From assembly GCF_028583425.1 (NCBI RefSeq), contig NC_072806.1:39788001-39852000 (forward strand): a DNA stretch of 64,000 bases. The letters are read 5' to 3'. The DNA comes from Eublepharis macularius. Taxonomy: Eukaryota; Chordata; Lepidosauria; Squamata; Eublepharidae. A model generated the notes under the pieces. It was not told where the DNA came from. It saw only the letters and a list, made by a program, of their open reading frames with translations, and searched no databases. Within the stretch, counting starts at the first letter, position 1. Each line of letters begins with the position of its first letter. Positions 1-10,557 of the stretch are shown piece after piece. A program made the translations under genes and the position numbers.

Positions 1-127
1 GACTCAATCGCCATGGCAGAGTCTTCAGCGATGGGGATCACGTCAGACAGGGAGTTTTCTGCGGGCAAAGGGCTATTTATATCATTTCGAAGTTGGAAAA
101 ACAAAAGGGTCGTAATGTTTTGCTCTA
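1..127. other. Unclassified left flank
   Basis: No gene is visible. This stretch and 1668-1814 were adjacent before the half-L1 inserted between them. They may together be the 3' untranslated part of the Penelope-like element at 1815-2525, because they lie directly downstream of it on the minus strand. That link is inference only. Confidence 0.4.
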
Positions 128-143
128 ACAGAATGTTTATATG
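128..143. repeat. Target-site duplication of half-L1, left copy
   Basis: The 16-bp ACAGAATGTTTATATG here is identical to 1652-1667. It directly abuts the T-rich (minus-strand poly-A) end of the element, as expected for target-primed reverse transcription. Confidence 0.93.
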
Positions 144-396
144 TTTTTTTTTAAATTTTTTTTTATTTTCATAACTACAAGACACTACACCAGACTATCA
201 CAAGGAAAGGGGAGAGGGGACAAAGGGGAGTGGAAAAAGAAAAGGGGGGGGAATGAACTACAAACACTAAACACTACACTTCAATGTTTCCCTTCATACT
301 GTCATAATACAAAAATAGCTCCATAGAGTAATGATGGAGTGGTTAATCATACAGAGAATAAACATTTCAAATTCTGATTAAACTTTCCTCCCCCTT

Positions 397-1253
397 CTAG
401 GTCCCGGACGCAATTCTCTCTGTGCAACTGCTGTTGCGATGCTCTCCTCCTCCCCCCCCCTCCAGCTCCTCCTTTTCTTCGTTCTTGGTGCAGCAGAGTT
501 CTGGGTTTTTATTCTCAAAATCCTTTAGTTGATCTTCTGATAATATCTTATAGGCCTGATCTTTATATCTGAACCATATTCCTTCCGGGAATAACCATTT
601 GTACTTTATTCCATGGTCCCTCAGAAGAGCTGCAAACTTTTTATATTTAAAACGCCGTTTCCGGACTAGAAATGGAACGTCCTTCAAAATCTTGACTTTC
701 AAACCCATAAAGTCCAAATCCGCATTGTATGAGTTATATAGGATGGTGTCCCGAATCTTTTTAGATGAAAAGTCAATAATGATCTCACGAGGCAACTGTC
801 GCTTTGTTGCATATTTTGAAGAAGCCCGACGGACCTCCAAAATGGCGCTTTTAACCTCTTCTTTAGTCGTCCTCGCGGGTGTCGCCAGTAGTTCCGAGAC
901 CAAATCCCACAGATCCTCATTTTCCTCCTCTTTCACGTTTTGGAGACGCAAAATTGTCTGCGTTCGTTCCACCTGTAGCCCGATCAGCTGGTTCTCCACC
1001 AACTTCAGCTCCTTTTTTGTAGCCTTCACAAGTGACGCACTTTCCAGAGCAGACTTTTCTGCCCCCCCGCTGCTGCCTTAATGGTTTTCACCTCGCTTTC
1101 AATTAAGCCCACCCTTTGATCAGTTTCGTTCAGCTTGTCAACAAAGGGTTTTATGGCTTCCACCACCGCCCTGCGCACCAACTCTTCGAGCGACTCCCCC
1201 TTCAAAGTAGCCGAGATTGACTTACCGAGAGCGGGACTTTGCTTCTTTGCTGC
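397..1253 (-). pseudogene. L1 ORF1p-like RNA-binding protein, one frameshift
   Basis: The frame starts at the ATG of MAAKKQSP (1253) and runs to the stop at 397, about 285 codons. It needs one frame change at a run of seven C's (1062-1068). The N-terminal part is a heptad-like region. The middle and C-terminal parts resemble the L1 ORF1 RRM and C-terminal domain (KRQLPREIIIDF, then VKILKDVPFLVRKRRFKYKK, then IKYKWLFPEGIWF). These proteins coat L1 RNA and act as nucleic-acid chaperones in the cytoplasmic RNP. The C-terminus carries an odd acidic stretch followed by five glycines. The break lies in a homopolymer, so it could be a sequencing indel rather than a real mutation. Confidence 0.85.
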
Positions 1254-1651
1254 CATTTGGGGGGGGGGGGGCGCCAACAAAATTCTGGAACTCAACGAAG
1301 GGGAAGAGCGAGTCTTCTTCAGATCAACCTCTCCTTCACAAACGCTTGTAAAACAGAAGGGATTCGCTTGTTTACAGGCTTCCGCCTGTTTCTTTTACTT
1401 GCCGTTTCTCGTTGCCCGGCGGCACTCGAGGCGCCGCGCACATCTGCCGGCCTCCATAGGGACAAACGGGCAATTCCCCCCCGCATTGATTTCGGGGAGT
1501 TCTTCCCGCCGCGTCCCGGACCCTGGCTCCCTCCCTGGGAGTCCTGGGGGCTAATCCTTGCGGATCAGCCGCCCGGTCAGGGTGCCCGGTCGTTTCCTCC
1601 CGGACCAGCCGAGAGGAGCGTCCGGCATGGCTGAGAAAACGAAACCGAATC
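1254..1651 (-). promoter_or_regulatory. Half-L1 5' UTR / internal promoter region
   Basis: About 400 bp upstream of ORF1 on the minus strand, rich in CpG and G/C and including a long G-run next to the start codon (1260-1271). Full-length L1 elements carry an internal promoter in this position. Promoter function is inferred from position and composition only. The several reading frames across it are by-products of high GC. Confidence 0.55.
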
Positions 1652-1667
1652 ACAGAATGTTTATATG
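1652..1667. repeat. Target-site duplication of half-L1, right copy
   Basis: Identical 16-bp partner of 128-143. It marks the 5' end of the minus-strand element. Confidence 0.93.
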
Positions 1668-1814
1668 CTGTTATTCCGTTATAGCAGAATTAAACGCCAG
1701 AATAATAAAAAAAAGGGGGGGGAGCTGCTTCTGCGCGGTTAGAGAGAACAGAACAGAGTGCTTCGGTGTGGACAGCTGGTGGCGCGAAGAGCCGTTAAGT
1801 GACCCAAAGAAACG

Positions 1815-2525
1815 TTACTGTGCCGATAACAGGTAGGACGCTATATGCTGTAAATTTAACGGAAGAGATGCCCGTGTGACGACGGCCCTGGTGTTTTTCA
1901 GAACTGGAAACCATGCTCTGTTCATTCTTAAGGTTTCTTCTTTCCTGTTGAAGTTTTGCTTATGCTTGTGAATTTCAATGGCTTCCCTGTGCAGTCTGAC
2001 AAAGTAGTTGGAAGTGTTGTTCAGTATTTTGGTGTCCTGGAATAAGATACTGTGCCCTGTTTGAGTTAGGCTATGTTCAGCCACTGCTGATTTTTCAGGT
2101 TGTCCAAGTCTGCAGTGTCTTTCATGTTCTTTTATTCTTGTCTGGATGCTACGCTTTGTGGTCCCGATGTAAACTTGTCCACAGCTGCAGGGTATACGGT
2201 ATACTCCTGCAGAGGTGAGGGGATCTCTACTGTCTTTTGCTGATCGTAGCATCTGTTGTATTTTTCGGGTGGGTCTGAATACTGCTTGAAGGTTATGCTT
2301 TTTCATAAGCTTTCCCATCTGATCAGTAATTCCTTTGATATATGGCAGAAACACTTTTCCTGTAGGAGACTGTTTTTCCTTGGTTGTTTGATTTATCCTG
2401 GGTTTGATTGCTCTTCGGATTTCATTTCTGGAGTAGCCATTTGCCTGAAGCGCGTGGTTTAGATGATTAATTTCCTCATTGAGAAAGTGCAGCTCATATA
2501 TCCGTCTTGCACGATCCACTAATGT
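1815..2525 (-). pseudogene. Penelope-like element: RT C-terminus plus GIY-YIG endonuclease (PLE-1)
   Basis: An open minus-strand frame of about 235 codons. It begins in the PLE reverse-transcriptase thumb/linker (TLVDRARRIYELHFLNEEIN) and passes into a GIY-YIG nuclease, with GVYRIPCSCGQVYIGTT carrying the paired GVY and YIG motifs and the KEHERHC segment following. PLEs use this nuclease to open the target for retrotransposition. The element is 5' truncated, so the RT palm is missing. The same protein segment recurs at 48271-49398 in rearranged form. The open frame extends to 2570, but homology to the other copy starts only near 2525. Confidence 0.88.
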
Positions 2526-2594
2526 TTCAGGAAAAGAGATTGTTTGGTTGATCTTTATGCATGTGTGCATGTTTGAAGCATCAAGTGCCCAAGA

Positions 2595-2792
2595 GCCAAG
2601 CTACAAGTGACGCCTTACATAGGTTAGACATTTACCAGCTTACCTCATGTTTTGATGGGAAATGTAGGCATCCTGGTTTTACAGCTTGGCTCTCTATTAC
2701 AGCTGCAAGACCAGGATGCCTACGTTTCCCATCAAAACTTGAGGGAAGCTGACAAGTGTCCAACCTGTGTCAGGCGTCACTTGCAGCTTGGC
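2595..2792. mobile_element. Palindromic MITE, GCCAAGCTACAAGTGACG family, copy 1
   Basis: About 198 bp that fold on themselves. The left end GCCAAGCTACAAGTGACG is mirrored at the right end as CGTCACTTGCAGCTTGGC, and the interior arms also match (the TTTTGATGGGAAATGTAGGC region against its complement near 2723-2745). It shares its ends with the copy at 24110-24315. No coding capacity. A target duplication is not clear here. Confidence 0.75.
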
Positions 2793-3994
2793 TCTGAGAC
2801 ATACAACAAAGCACTCTAATCAGCAATGTGCATCGAGACGGGCAAGCCAGCCATTTCCCATTTCCTTGGGGCAACACTGATGACGACAGAGACTGGCAGC
2901 GTTTCTTTGTATTTCATCCAACACTTTTATTAACATGCTACTAGAGATCTATGACTGCCCCTGCAGGGCTAGCAAGCACATTGTATGCAGCAGCTCGTCT
3001 GCAAGGAGCAATAACAATACGAACTCGCTGCTTCAGAGCAAGCAAGGAGCACAGCTGGCAATGGATGGACCGGGACAAATTGCAAACCACCAGCAATGCA
3101 TGTTTCTTTATGTGCATCTGAAGTCTTGTTCCTATGAACCATTATACTACAAACAAACATTGTAAAATAAATGCAGCACCAGAAGAGTGTCAGCAGCCAT
3201 CTCTGTGCATGCCACAGTTGACCAGGACTTGGCACACATCTTGCAGTACGAAGATATATGAGCACCTTGGAGTTCTGGTTGGACTGGGAGATGCTGCAGC
3301 TGTGTGAAGCTGCACTCCAGGAAAAGTTCTTTTATTTTAGGTTTTTTATTGGGTTTACGAGGTTTTAATTTTTTTTACTATTATTTGGGTTTATTGTTCA
3401 CAGTTTGTTTCTAGTTTGGGCGAGGTTGTCCTCGGTAGGCTCAGGCAATTACTATTTTTCCCTTTTCATGATGCTCAAGGCCGGCTTAGTATAACAAACT
3501 CCTTTGGGAGTTTTTAACCTTTTATTTTGTTTTATTCCCTTTTTCTCTCTCTTTGGTTTTCTTTTGTTTTTGCCTTTCAGCAGAATTGTGTTGGTGTTGG
3601 TGCTGGCTTATTTTTTGGTTTGTTTTTTTGCTTTATTTGTTTGATTGCATTTGGGGAACGGCTGGAGTGATAACAAGCCCTTGTGCAGTTGCGGTTGCTC
3701 TATTTTTTATTGACAAAAAGAGAGATGAATTTATGAGTTTATAACTCAATATAATATCATTTTATAATTTAAAATTCTATTTGATGTTTAGCTTTAATTT
3801 TATAATATTAATAATACTAAATAAATAATATTAAATAAATAAACAAGAGATTTAACAATTTTAGTTTTAGTATTTTGTAAAAATAAGATTAATTACTAGT
3901 TCTTCTGAATTACTTTCTGTTCATGCAAGCGATAGTTAATAATAACAAATATGACAATATATGGGCACCTAGTTTACTACTCCAGTGCATTGTA
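2793..3994. other. No gene or recognisable repeat
   Basis: Unannotated DNA. It becomes T-rich and then strongly AT-rich at 3330-3960, with low-complexity A/T tracts. I see no coding exon or structured repeat. Confidence 0.5.
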
Positions 3995-4196
3995 CTGGTT
4001 AGTGTTGGACTAGGATCCATTCTGCTGTGTGAGCGTATAGAGTGAGAAGAGTGGCCTTGGGCCAGCCACACACGCTCAGCCTAACCTACCTCGTGTTTGT
4101 TCCTATTGGGATGAAATAGAGGAGAAGAGAACAACATAAGCCACTTTGGGTCCTTTTTGGGACACAGTGAGGTTATAAATGAAGTGAATGAATGAA
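3995..4196 (+). repeat. tRNA-derived SINE, copy 1
   Basis: A diverged SINE: the body CTCAGCCTAACCTACCTC is followed by a tail resembling a LINE 3' end (GCCACTTTGGGTCC, then GGTTATAAATGAAGTGAATG). The 5' tRNA-like head is partly lost. The same body appears at 4340-4573. Confidence 0.72.
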
Positions 4197-4339
4197 GCTA
4201 CTTTATACTGTCATTACATTGGTTAGGACTGAACATAGCTCAGCGGGGTTGAACTCAGGCACACTGGGGGGCTGATTTGGAGTGAGACCACAGTGCACAG
4301 GGAGAGGAGATTTAAGCCTCCCCTCCTCCAACCATCTTC

Positions 4340-4573
4340 CTGACTAGTGCAAGGACTAGGATCTCGGAGACTCAGGTCAAACCCCCCACTCCTCCATGGA
4401 AGAGCGATTTGGCCAGTCTGGCCTTTGGCCAGTCACTCTCTCTCTCTTAGCCTAACCTACCTCGCAGGGTTGTTGCTGTGGGAATAAAATGGAAGAAGGT
4501 AGAATAATGTTGCAAGCCACTTTGGATCATTATTGTGGAGCAAAAGAAGGTATAATAATCTAAATAAAATTAA
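4340..4573 (+). repeat. tRNA-derived SINE, copy 2
   Basis: Same family as 3995-4196, with a more complete head (ACTAGGATCTCGGAGACTCAGGTCAAACC, a decayed B-box region), the CCTAACCTACCTCGCAGGG body and a LINE-like tail ending in AATCTAAATAAAATTA. Confidence 0.75.
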
Positions 4574-5619
4574 TGCAAACGGCCCTGGGAACAGCTCTTT
4601 GTCCCACTGGGGAAACTTACATGTTCTGGTCTTGATGCAAATAATCAGGTTCTCTGACATGCCTGAGAATAAGTTTCAACAGGGAATTTTCCCAACATGC
4701 CTGCTTGGCAAGACCCAGGCCAGATACCAGGCAGATCTGGAGAGTGTAACGAGTAGTTAGACGTAGCTTTCCTTTGGGTCCTGTGATCAAGGCTTGCCAG
4801 ACTGCAGAAAACCCATCTTCATCATTTGGGTCAACAGATCCTTTCTGTTCTACCAACTATGATAAGCACAACAAGCTTTGTAAGAGCTAAACTTCGACAT
4901 TAAAACAGAGCTCTTTGCAAGAGCATTTCCCTCACTATATGCACAAACCCTATAGTTAAATCAAGATAATTGACATTAGCTTGATCATTTTGCTTTGCAA
5001 ATGATACTCAAAGGATGAAAGGAGAGAATAGCTGTCATTTTCAGAGTGGCACGACAGAGCCCTTATAACCCACGGCAGGCACACTCATCCCATTTGTTTT
5101 CTTGCTCCACAGGTTTTCGTCTCCTCCAGGGGTGTGCATGTGTAACATCCCTTTTTTCACATCCAGGATTACTGCCTGAGTTCCCCTCCACAGGTGGACA
5201 TGGCCAAATGCTCCTCGGGGCTTATGGTAAGCTACATTTATTTTCTCTGCAGCAGCTTGTCTTGCAAAGAGTGCATATTAAACCCACGCTGTGAGGGGGG
5301 GGGGGACCCAAAACAGTTCTCTAAAATGTTCTCAGGTTTCAAGTTCAGAATAAGTTTTGCCAGCTGTGGCATATGAACTGGTAGGCCTTGTGCTGCACGG
5401 TGCCCCAACAGTCACACATGTGCACTGATGCACATGGGCAGTGGAGACAACATACATCTCCACCCCTTACCTTCCAGGGGACTTGGAGAAGAAGTCTCAA
5501 ATGGCTATTCAGTTGGTTTCCTCAGACATTAAAAAAATCCTTACCAAAGTCTCCCTAGAAAGCAAAATAAGACAGTGATGCACTAGAGAGACTTACATAA
5601 AAATACAAGAAGACCCTTG
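4574..5619. other. No gene or recognisable repeat
   Basis: Unique-looking DNA without a supportable coding frame. A run of ten G's lies near 5295. The short frames at 5046-5376 have no recognisable protein features. Confidence 0.5.
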
Positions 5620-5780
5620 CTGGCCCATCTAGTCCAGTATCCTCTTTCTGACAGAGGTCAGTCCAGAGTTCCCTGGAAGGCCAGTAACTGGTATTCAGAG
5701 GTATACTGCTTCTGAATATGAAGGTGCCCTGATGTCAATGTGCCTAATAACCATTGATCATCCATGGATATTGTATACAA
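5620..5780 (+). repeat. CR1/L3-type LINE 3' remnant
   Basis: Contains the common reptile LINE-tail wording CATCTAGTCCAGTATCC and a later TTCAGAGGTATACTGC segment. Non-coding, diverged, and immediately upstream of a PLE tail. Confidence 0.5.
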
Positions 5781-5782
5781 AT

Positions 5783-5915
5783 ATCTGAAGAAGTGAGCTG
5801 TGGCTCACGAAAGCTCCTACCCTACCACAAATCTTGTTAGTCTTATAGGTGCTACTGGACTCTTGCTCTTTTTTACTGCTACAGGCAGACTAACATGGCT
5901 ACCCATCTTGATCTA
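5783..5915 (+). repeat. PLE terminal pseudo-LTR, family A, with hammerhead-like core
   Basis: The motif CTGAAGA (5785-5791), a strong stem GTGAGC/GCTCAC with a UGUG loop, and then GAAA (5809-5812) reproduce the conserved strands of a hammerhead ribozyme. They are followed by the family tail TTAGTCTTATAGGTGCTACTGGACTC and CAGACTAACATGGCTACCC. The same tail follows the PLE at 10001-11137 (minus strand) and recurs at 38596-38720 and 49892-49975. Helix III is degraded in this copy. Confidence 0.65.
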
Positions 5916-6629
5916 TACAAATATAGTAATAATTATACGTAAATTTATCTAAGCCCCCTTTAAAGCCATCTAAGTTAGCCTTCACCATGTCTTGTGAGTG
6001 TGTGTTCTACAGTACTCCAAGTTTTCCTGTTTTGGGAATGCCTTGTCAAAATGTTGCTAATACGAATTACCGTATTTACCATTCTGCAGGGTCTTTGAGT
6101 GGCAAGTGGATAAATCTTGCCACTGATATCTATCTGTCCAAATATGTTTCCTAGTACTTTTGGCCCCTATGGAATCACAAGATTGCAATACATATAACCA
6201 CCATAAGTTATAAAATAAAAATCCAAAATGAAACCAAACAAAAAAAAATTAGCATTAACATGCTAGGTAGTGCACAGCCTACAGTTTCACATGCTGATGA
6301 GACTAATTTTTAAAGCTCAACAGTGGATCACAGGATAATGAAATTATTCCAGTCTATCTTGTACTTAAAATCATCTTGGTTTTGATATCAGTATAGGACA
6401 ATCTACTGCAGAGCGAATGAATAAATCTGAGAGCTGTTGTGGTGTGTGGTTGCCAACATCCTTGAGGAAAAAAATACCCTGTCCATTTAACAGAGGCTTA
6501 AAGGGATGTTATTTACCGGATTATGGTATTTACTACCATGGCATGAGAAGCTTCAACTGTCCATTTCCACGTGTTACATCTCTGTTAAAAGGAAAGAACA
6601 TTTTCCTCCAAGTTCTTGGCTACCCTAGT
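5916..6629. other. No gene or recognisable repeat
   Basis: AT-rich, unannotated. Nothing supportable. Confidence 0.5.
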
Positions 6630-6785
6630 GTAGAATAGTGGTTAGAGCGTCAGACTAGAATCTGGGAGAGACCCAGTTCAAATCCCCTGCCTGCCATGGA
6701 AGCGCAGGGGGTGACCTTGGCCTAGTCACTCTTTCTCAGCTTAGAAGGTGGAGGAGGGGAGCAGGGTATAAACAGCTAAACACAT
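6630..6785 (+). repeat. tRNA-derived SINE, copy 3
   Basis: A clear tRNA-like head: an A-box-like TAGTGGTTAGAGCGTCAGAC and a B-box-like CAGTTCAAATCCCC, followed by CCATGGAAGCGCAGGGGGTGAC. The body is truncated and ends in GGGTATAAACAGC. Confidence 0.8.
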
Positions 6786-7703
6786 AGATGCAGTACTGGT
6801 TAAAAACCTGCATCCCTGCATAAACAGAGATGATTGTAGAACAGGAGATGTGAGTGAAAGTACACCAGACACAATTCTTCTGTCACACTGCCTTCAGAAT
6901 GGTCTGCCTCAGCTTCCCCTGCAGAATCCCGAAGACTAATATTCTCCAATGCCAAGCACAAGAGCAGAACTACATTTCCCAGAGTTCCTGTGGCAGAGCC
7001 ACTGTTAAAGCAACTGGAATTCTCCCTAGTCACTGCAAGCATGATGCAATCCCTGCAAGGAAAAAGAACAACAGCTGGCCTTGTGCTTAGCTCCCTTCAA
7101 ATGTGCTTGTAGGAACTGACTCTAAGGGGACCAGCCAAGTAGCAGGAGCTCTTTCCCACAAGTTAAGCAATATTAAAATTAAAATATTAATTATTTTGGA
7201 AGACTAGGATACATAATTAACACACAATGCTGATAATGATTCCAGTGGGGTAGCCTGCATTATTCTGTTGCTCCTGAGGAACTGAGTCCTGACTCGCAAC
7301 AAACTCTCATGCTGGAATCAATGTCGTTAGTCTTTAAGAAACCAACGGCATTCAGTTTTGTTTTGCAACTAATTCAATCAAGAATCCAGTTGCAGTTTAG
7401 AGATAAGCAGTACAATCTAATGCAAAATTACACCCTTTTGACACCATTGATTTCATTGGGCTTAGAAGAGTATAACTCTCTTTAGGATTGCACTGAAAAG
7501 TTATTCCAGCATCAGCTCCTGAGCCTCAGAGCTTGCTCCATCCGATGCATCTGAAGGCCAAACTAGATGTGACGCTGTCCTGGCAGCAGCCAAAGGGATG
7601 CCGCTGGCGCTGCCATTTTAAAGGCATCTAGAAATGCTGTGAGCACCACGCAGCTCATCTCTCTTGTCCCCTGCCCCTTGCCTTTCCAAGTGCCAAAAAA
7701 GCT

Positions 7704-7744
<41 letters not shown>

Positions 7745-8689
7745 CCATTTCAACACTTGATATGGCATGAGGGAGACACAAAGTGCCTCAGCCCACCTCA
7801 CTGCACTCACATAATTTTAAAATGACTTTGAAATGGTAGGGACATCAGCTAGTTTGCTCCTGACTCACCAAAGTTTATGCTGGAATAACTTTTCTTAGCT
7901 CTTAAGGCGCTGTTGGACTCTGGTTTAATTTTGCCCTGTTCTTGTGTGGCTTGGCTCTGAATTCACTTATGTATTTCAAATACCAGATCCGAGGCAGCAG
8001 GCCATTTCCCTGAGCAGCTCTGGGGCCTCCAGGGAGTCATATGACACTCGCACTCCGCAAGTTGTCACCAAACACTCTGTGGTACACACAGTTCAGCGTG
8101 GAGGGTGCCGTCACTGAGCCAGGGAGGGGCGAGGAGAACTGGCAGACAAGAACCACCACGTCAGCATGGGGAGCACCACTCTGCACTGGAAAGAGGGGAA
8201 ATGGGCAGGAATATGCTCCTTAGCTTCCCACCTGCTTGTGTTACTATGGCAGCTGGAGGGAGAAAGATGGGTGGGGGGGAACAGGCTGATGCAAGGATTT
8301 TGGCATTACTCACTGCAAGATCGCTAGGCTGTGCCCTTTCGGAAGGCACTGTATCTAGGGCAGACAAGAAAACCACAGAGCTGCTGCACAGAGATGGCAA
8401 AAGGCTGCCTTTCTTTCATTCCCGTTAACAGCACGTGCTCTCTGCCTAGCAGGCACAGTCCCTGATTTGTTTTGGGTTTACTGTTGTTCCTGATTTTTTG
8501 CCTTTTAGAGATGCTTGTGAAAATGTGGGCTAACTTAAGTTATTAAACCTTTCTTTTGGCTTCCTCAGCACATCACTGGATTTTGCTAGGGCTTTTTCCC
8601 CTGGGAGTGTGCATTGGTGTGCAGGACTGGCACCTCTTTATGACGTACTGATATCTCTTTCATCCCGCAGGCTTGCGCCCCCAAGGCAG
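6786..8689. other. No gene; contains a GT microsatellite
   Basis: No supportable coding exon. The frame at 7563-7781 is produced by the microsatellite. Short GC-richer frames at 8041-8428 have no recognisable features. Confidence 0.5.
7705..7742. repeat. (GT)n microsatellite
   Basis: About 19 uninterrupted GT dinucleotides. Confidence 0.97.
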
Positions 8690-9737
8690 CAAACATCACA
8701 AGGAGTATGTGAGGCTTACTAGGCACTGCAGATCAGCCACCAGAGAGGCCAAAGCTCAGGACGAGCCGGGTCTGGCCAGGGGGGCTCCCTACAATAAGAA
8801 AAACTTCTACAGATATGTGAGAAGGAAACGCAACGTAAAAGAGGCAATTGAAGGGGAAACTCTGATGGAGGACAGAGAAAAAGCAGACAGGATTAACGAC
8901 TTCCCCCCTCTGTTTTCTCCATGAAGAACTCGAGCCCATCTAGAGATGGTAGTAGACATGACAGGACACCTGAGGGGCTAGTTGACATTGACAGAGAAGT
9001 TGTGGAGAGGTACCTGGCTGCACTGGACGAATACAAATCCCCTGGGCCGGATGGGGTGCACCCAAGAGTGCTCGAAGAACTTTCTAAAGAATTTGCAGAG
9101 CCTTTGTCCATCATCTTCAAGGCCTCCTGGAGGACTGGGGATGTGCCACAAGATTGGAGAAGAGCAAATGTTATCCCAATCTTTAAGAAAGGGAAGAAGC
9201 CCTTTCTTAAAGAAACCTGGGAAACTACAGGCCGGTCAGTCTGTTGGTGGGAGGAGATTAGAGCAGATTTTAAAGGGATCGATCTGTAAGCATCTGAAGG
9301 ACCACTTAGTGATCTGGGGAAGTCAGCATGGTTTTGTCCCTAACAGATCTTGCCAGACCAACCTGGTTTCCTTCTTTGATCGAATGACAAGCTTACTGGA
9401 TTGTGGGAACTTGATTTACCTGGATTTCAGTAAAGTTTTTGATAAGGTTCCCCATGACATTGTAATGGGTAAACTGGAAGACTGCAGACTGGACTATAGG
9501 ACAATTCGGTGGATAGGGGACTGGTTAGAGGACCGCACACAAAGAGTGGTGGTCAATGGCGTTGCATCAGATTGGAGGAAAGTGTCCAGTGGGGTGCCAC
9601 AGGGCTCGGTTTTGGGCCCGATACTTTTCAATATTTTTATCAATGATCTGGATGAAGGGGTAAATGGGCTACTCGTTAAATTTGCTGATGATACCAAATT
9701 GGGAGGAGTGGCAAACACCCAAGAAGACAGAGTTAAA
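8690..9737 (+). pseudogene. CR1 LINE ORF2, segment 1 of 3 (linker and RT)
   Basis: CR1 reverse-transcriptase coding with several frame changes. It starts in the linker between endonuclease and RT (KEYVRLTRHCRSATREAKAQDE), continues through the RT fingers ([20 protein letters not shown]), the A-box [38 protein letters not shown], and reaches the catalytic FADDTKL motif. It breaks off at [13 protein letters not shown] where an L1 has inserted. The element resumes at 11563 and 18203. It is 5' truncated and not functional. Confidence 0.9.
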
Positions 9738-9999
9738 ATTACCAGAAAACAAAAGTGATAACTAAAAATATGACAACGCCCCAAAATATGGAATTAATTA
9801 GACTGACTGGATTTCAGCTAGAGAAGAAAGTAAAATATTTAGGGGTGTACCTAACAGTGAAATGCAGTTCATTAATGAAAGATAACTATGGGAAGTTGCT
9901 TCAAGAGATTAAAAAAGATCTAGAAAGATGGAAAGGAGTTCACCTGTCACTGTTGGGAAGGATTGCAACTGTCAAAATGAATATACTACTATGTTTCTG
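9738..9999 (+). mobile_element. L1 ORF2 fragment inserted in CR1
   Basis: The frame from about 9755 encodes the post-RT region of L1 ORF2: KKVKYLGVYLTVKCSSLMKD and then LSLLGRIATVKMNILL. The same segment is present in the intact L1 (KVKYLGVEL, LSWLGRIAAVKMNVLPR). It is 5' truncated and interrupted by a PLE. The probable 3' tail resumes at 11168. About 85 codons of CR1 are missing across this insertion compared with the CR1 at 35411-36662. Confidence 0.85.
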
Positions 10000-10091
10000 T
10001 ACCATAGATGCAGAGGAGTTAGCCGTGTTAGTCTGTAGTAGCAAAATCAACAAGAGTCCAGTAGCACCTTTAAGACTAACCAATTTTATTG

Positions 10092-10129
10092 TAGCATAAG
10101 CTTTCGAGAATCACAGTTCTCTTCGTCAG
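10092..10129 (-). ncRNA. Candidate hammerhead ribozyme in PLE-2 pseudo-LTR
   Basis: Minus strand: CTGACGA (10129-10123), helix II GAGAA...TTCTC (10121-10106), GAAA (10105-10102), and a short helix III AGC-TTAT-GCT ending in TA (10102-10092). The conserved core positions (CUGANGA, GAAA, and UH after helix III) are all present. An extra A sits next to helix II, and helix I is not obvious. Very short helix III is typical of the minimal hammerheads known in Penelope-like retroelements. Catalytic activity is inferred, not shown. Confidence 0.6.
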
Positions 10130-10272
10130 ATGCATGGAAGGTAAGAAGAAACTGGTCAGATATATAGGTGGAGAGGGGAGGGCGGAGTAGATGCAAACAG
10201 TAGCTTCTGATATGGAGATGAGTTTGCTTCTGTTAAGGAAGTCAGTTACTTCTGATAATGAGATAACCATTC

Positions 10273-10557
10273 TTAGTCTCTATTCAATCCCAGCTTAACT
10301 GAGTCAAATTTAAATATGAATTCCAATTCAGCAGCTTCCTGTTGGATTTTGTTTTTGAAAGGTTTCTGTTGAACTACAGCAACCTTTAAGTCTTTGATGG
10401 AATGTCCTGGTAGATTGAAGTGTTCTCCTACTGGTTTCTGAATGTTGCCATTTTTAATGTCAGATTTGTGTCCATTTATTCTTTTGCGCAGAGGTTGGCT
10501 GGTTTGTCCAATGTGCAGAGCAGATGGACATTGTTGGCACATGAGGGCATATATCAC
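10273..10557 (-). pseudogene. PLE-2 GIY-YIG endonuclease domain (partial CDS)
   Basis: Ninety-four codons open on the minus strand, containing VIYALMCQQCPSALHIGQTS (the Y...IG pair of GIY-YIG), LRKRINGHKSDIKN and VGEHFNLPGHS. The last two match the PLE subtype, with a cysteine pair before the YIG strand. Upstream coding is in other frames, so the full protein is broken. It is only distantly similar to PLE-1, so it represents a different PLE lineage. Confidence 0.82.

Larger units (their letters stand above)
144..1651 (-). mobile_element. ORF1-only half-L1 retrotransposon (HAL1-like)
   Basis: A complete L1-type insertion of about 1.5 kb on the minus strand, bounded by perfect 16-bp duplications at 128-143 and 1652-1667. 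Reading the minus strand it has a CpG-rich 5' leader (1651-1254), an L1 ORF1 (1253-397), a short 3' UTR (396-about 180) and an A-rich tail (about 176-144). No reverse transcriptase or endonuclease coding lies between ORF1 and the tail, so the element is non-autonomous and must be mobilised by another L1. This organisation matches the half-L1 (HAL1) class known from mammals. Because both ends are defined by the duplication, the missing ORF2 is not a later 5' truncation. The intact duplication suggests it is fairly young. Confidence 0.87.

Noticed and set aside
6630..6785. tRNA gene
   Set aside because: A- and B-box-like segments are present, but there is no cloverleaf-length acceptor stem and the same body recurs at five other sites, so it is a SINE.
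7563..7781. 72-codon minus-strand frame with a Thr-His repeat
   Set aside because: Created by the GT microsatellite.
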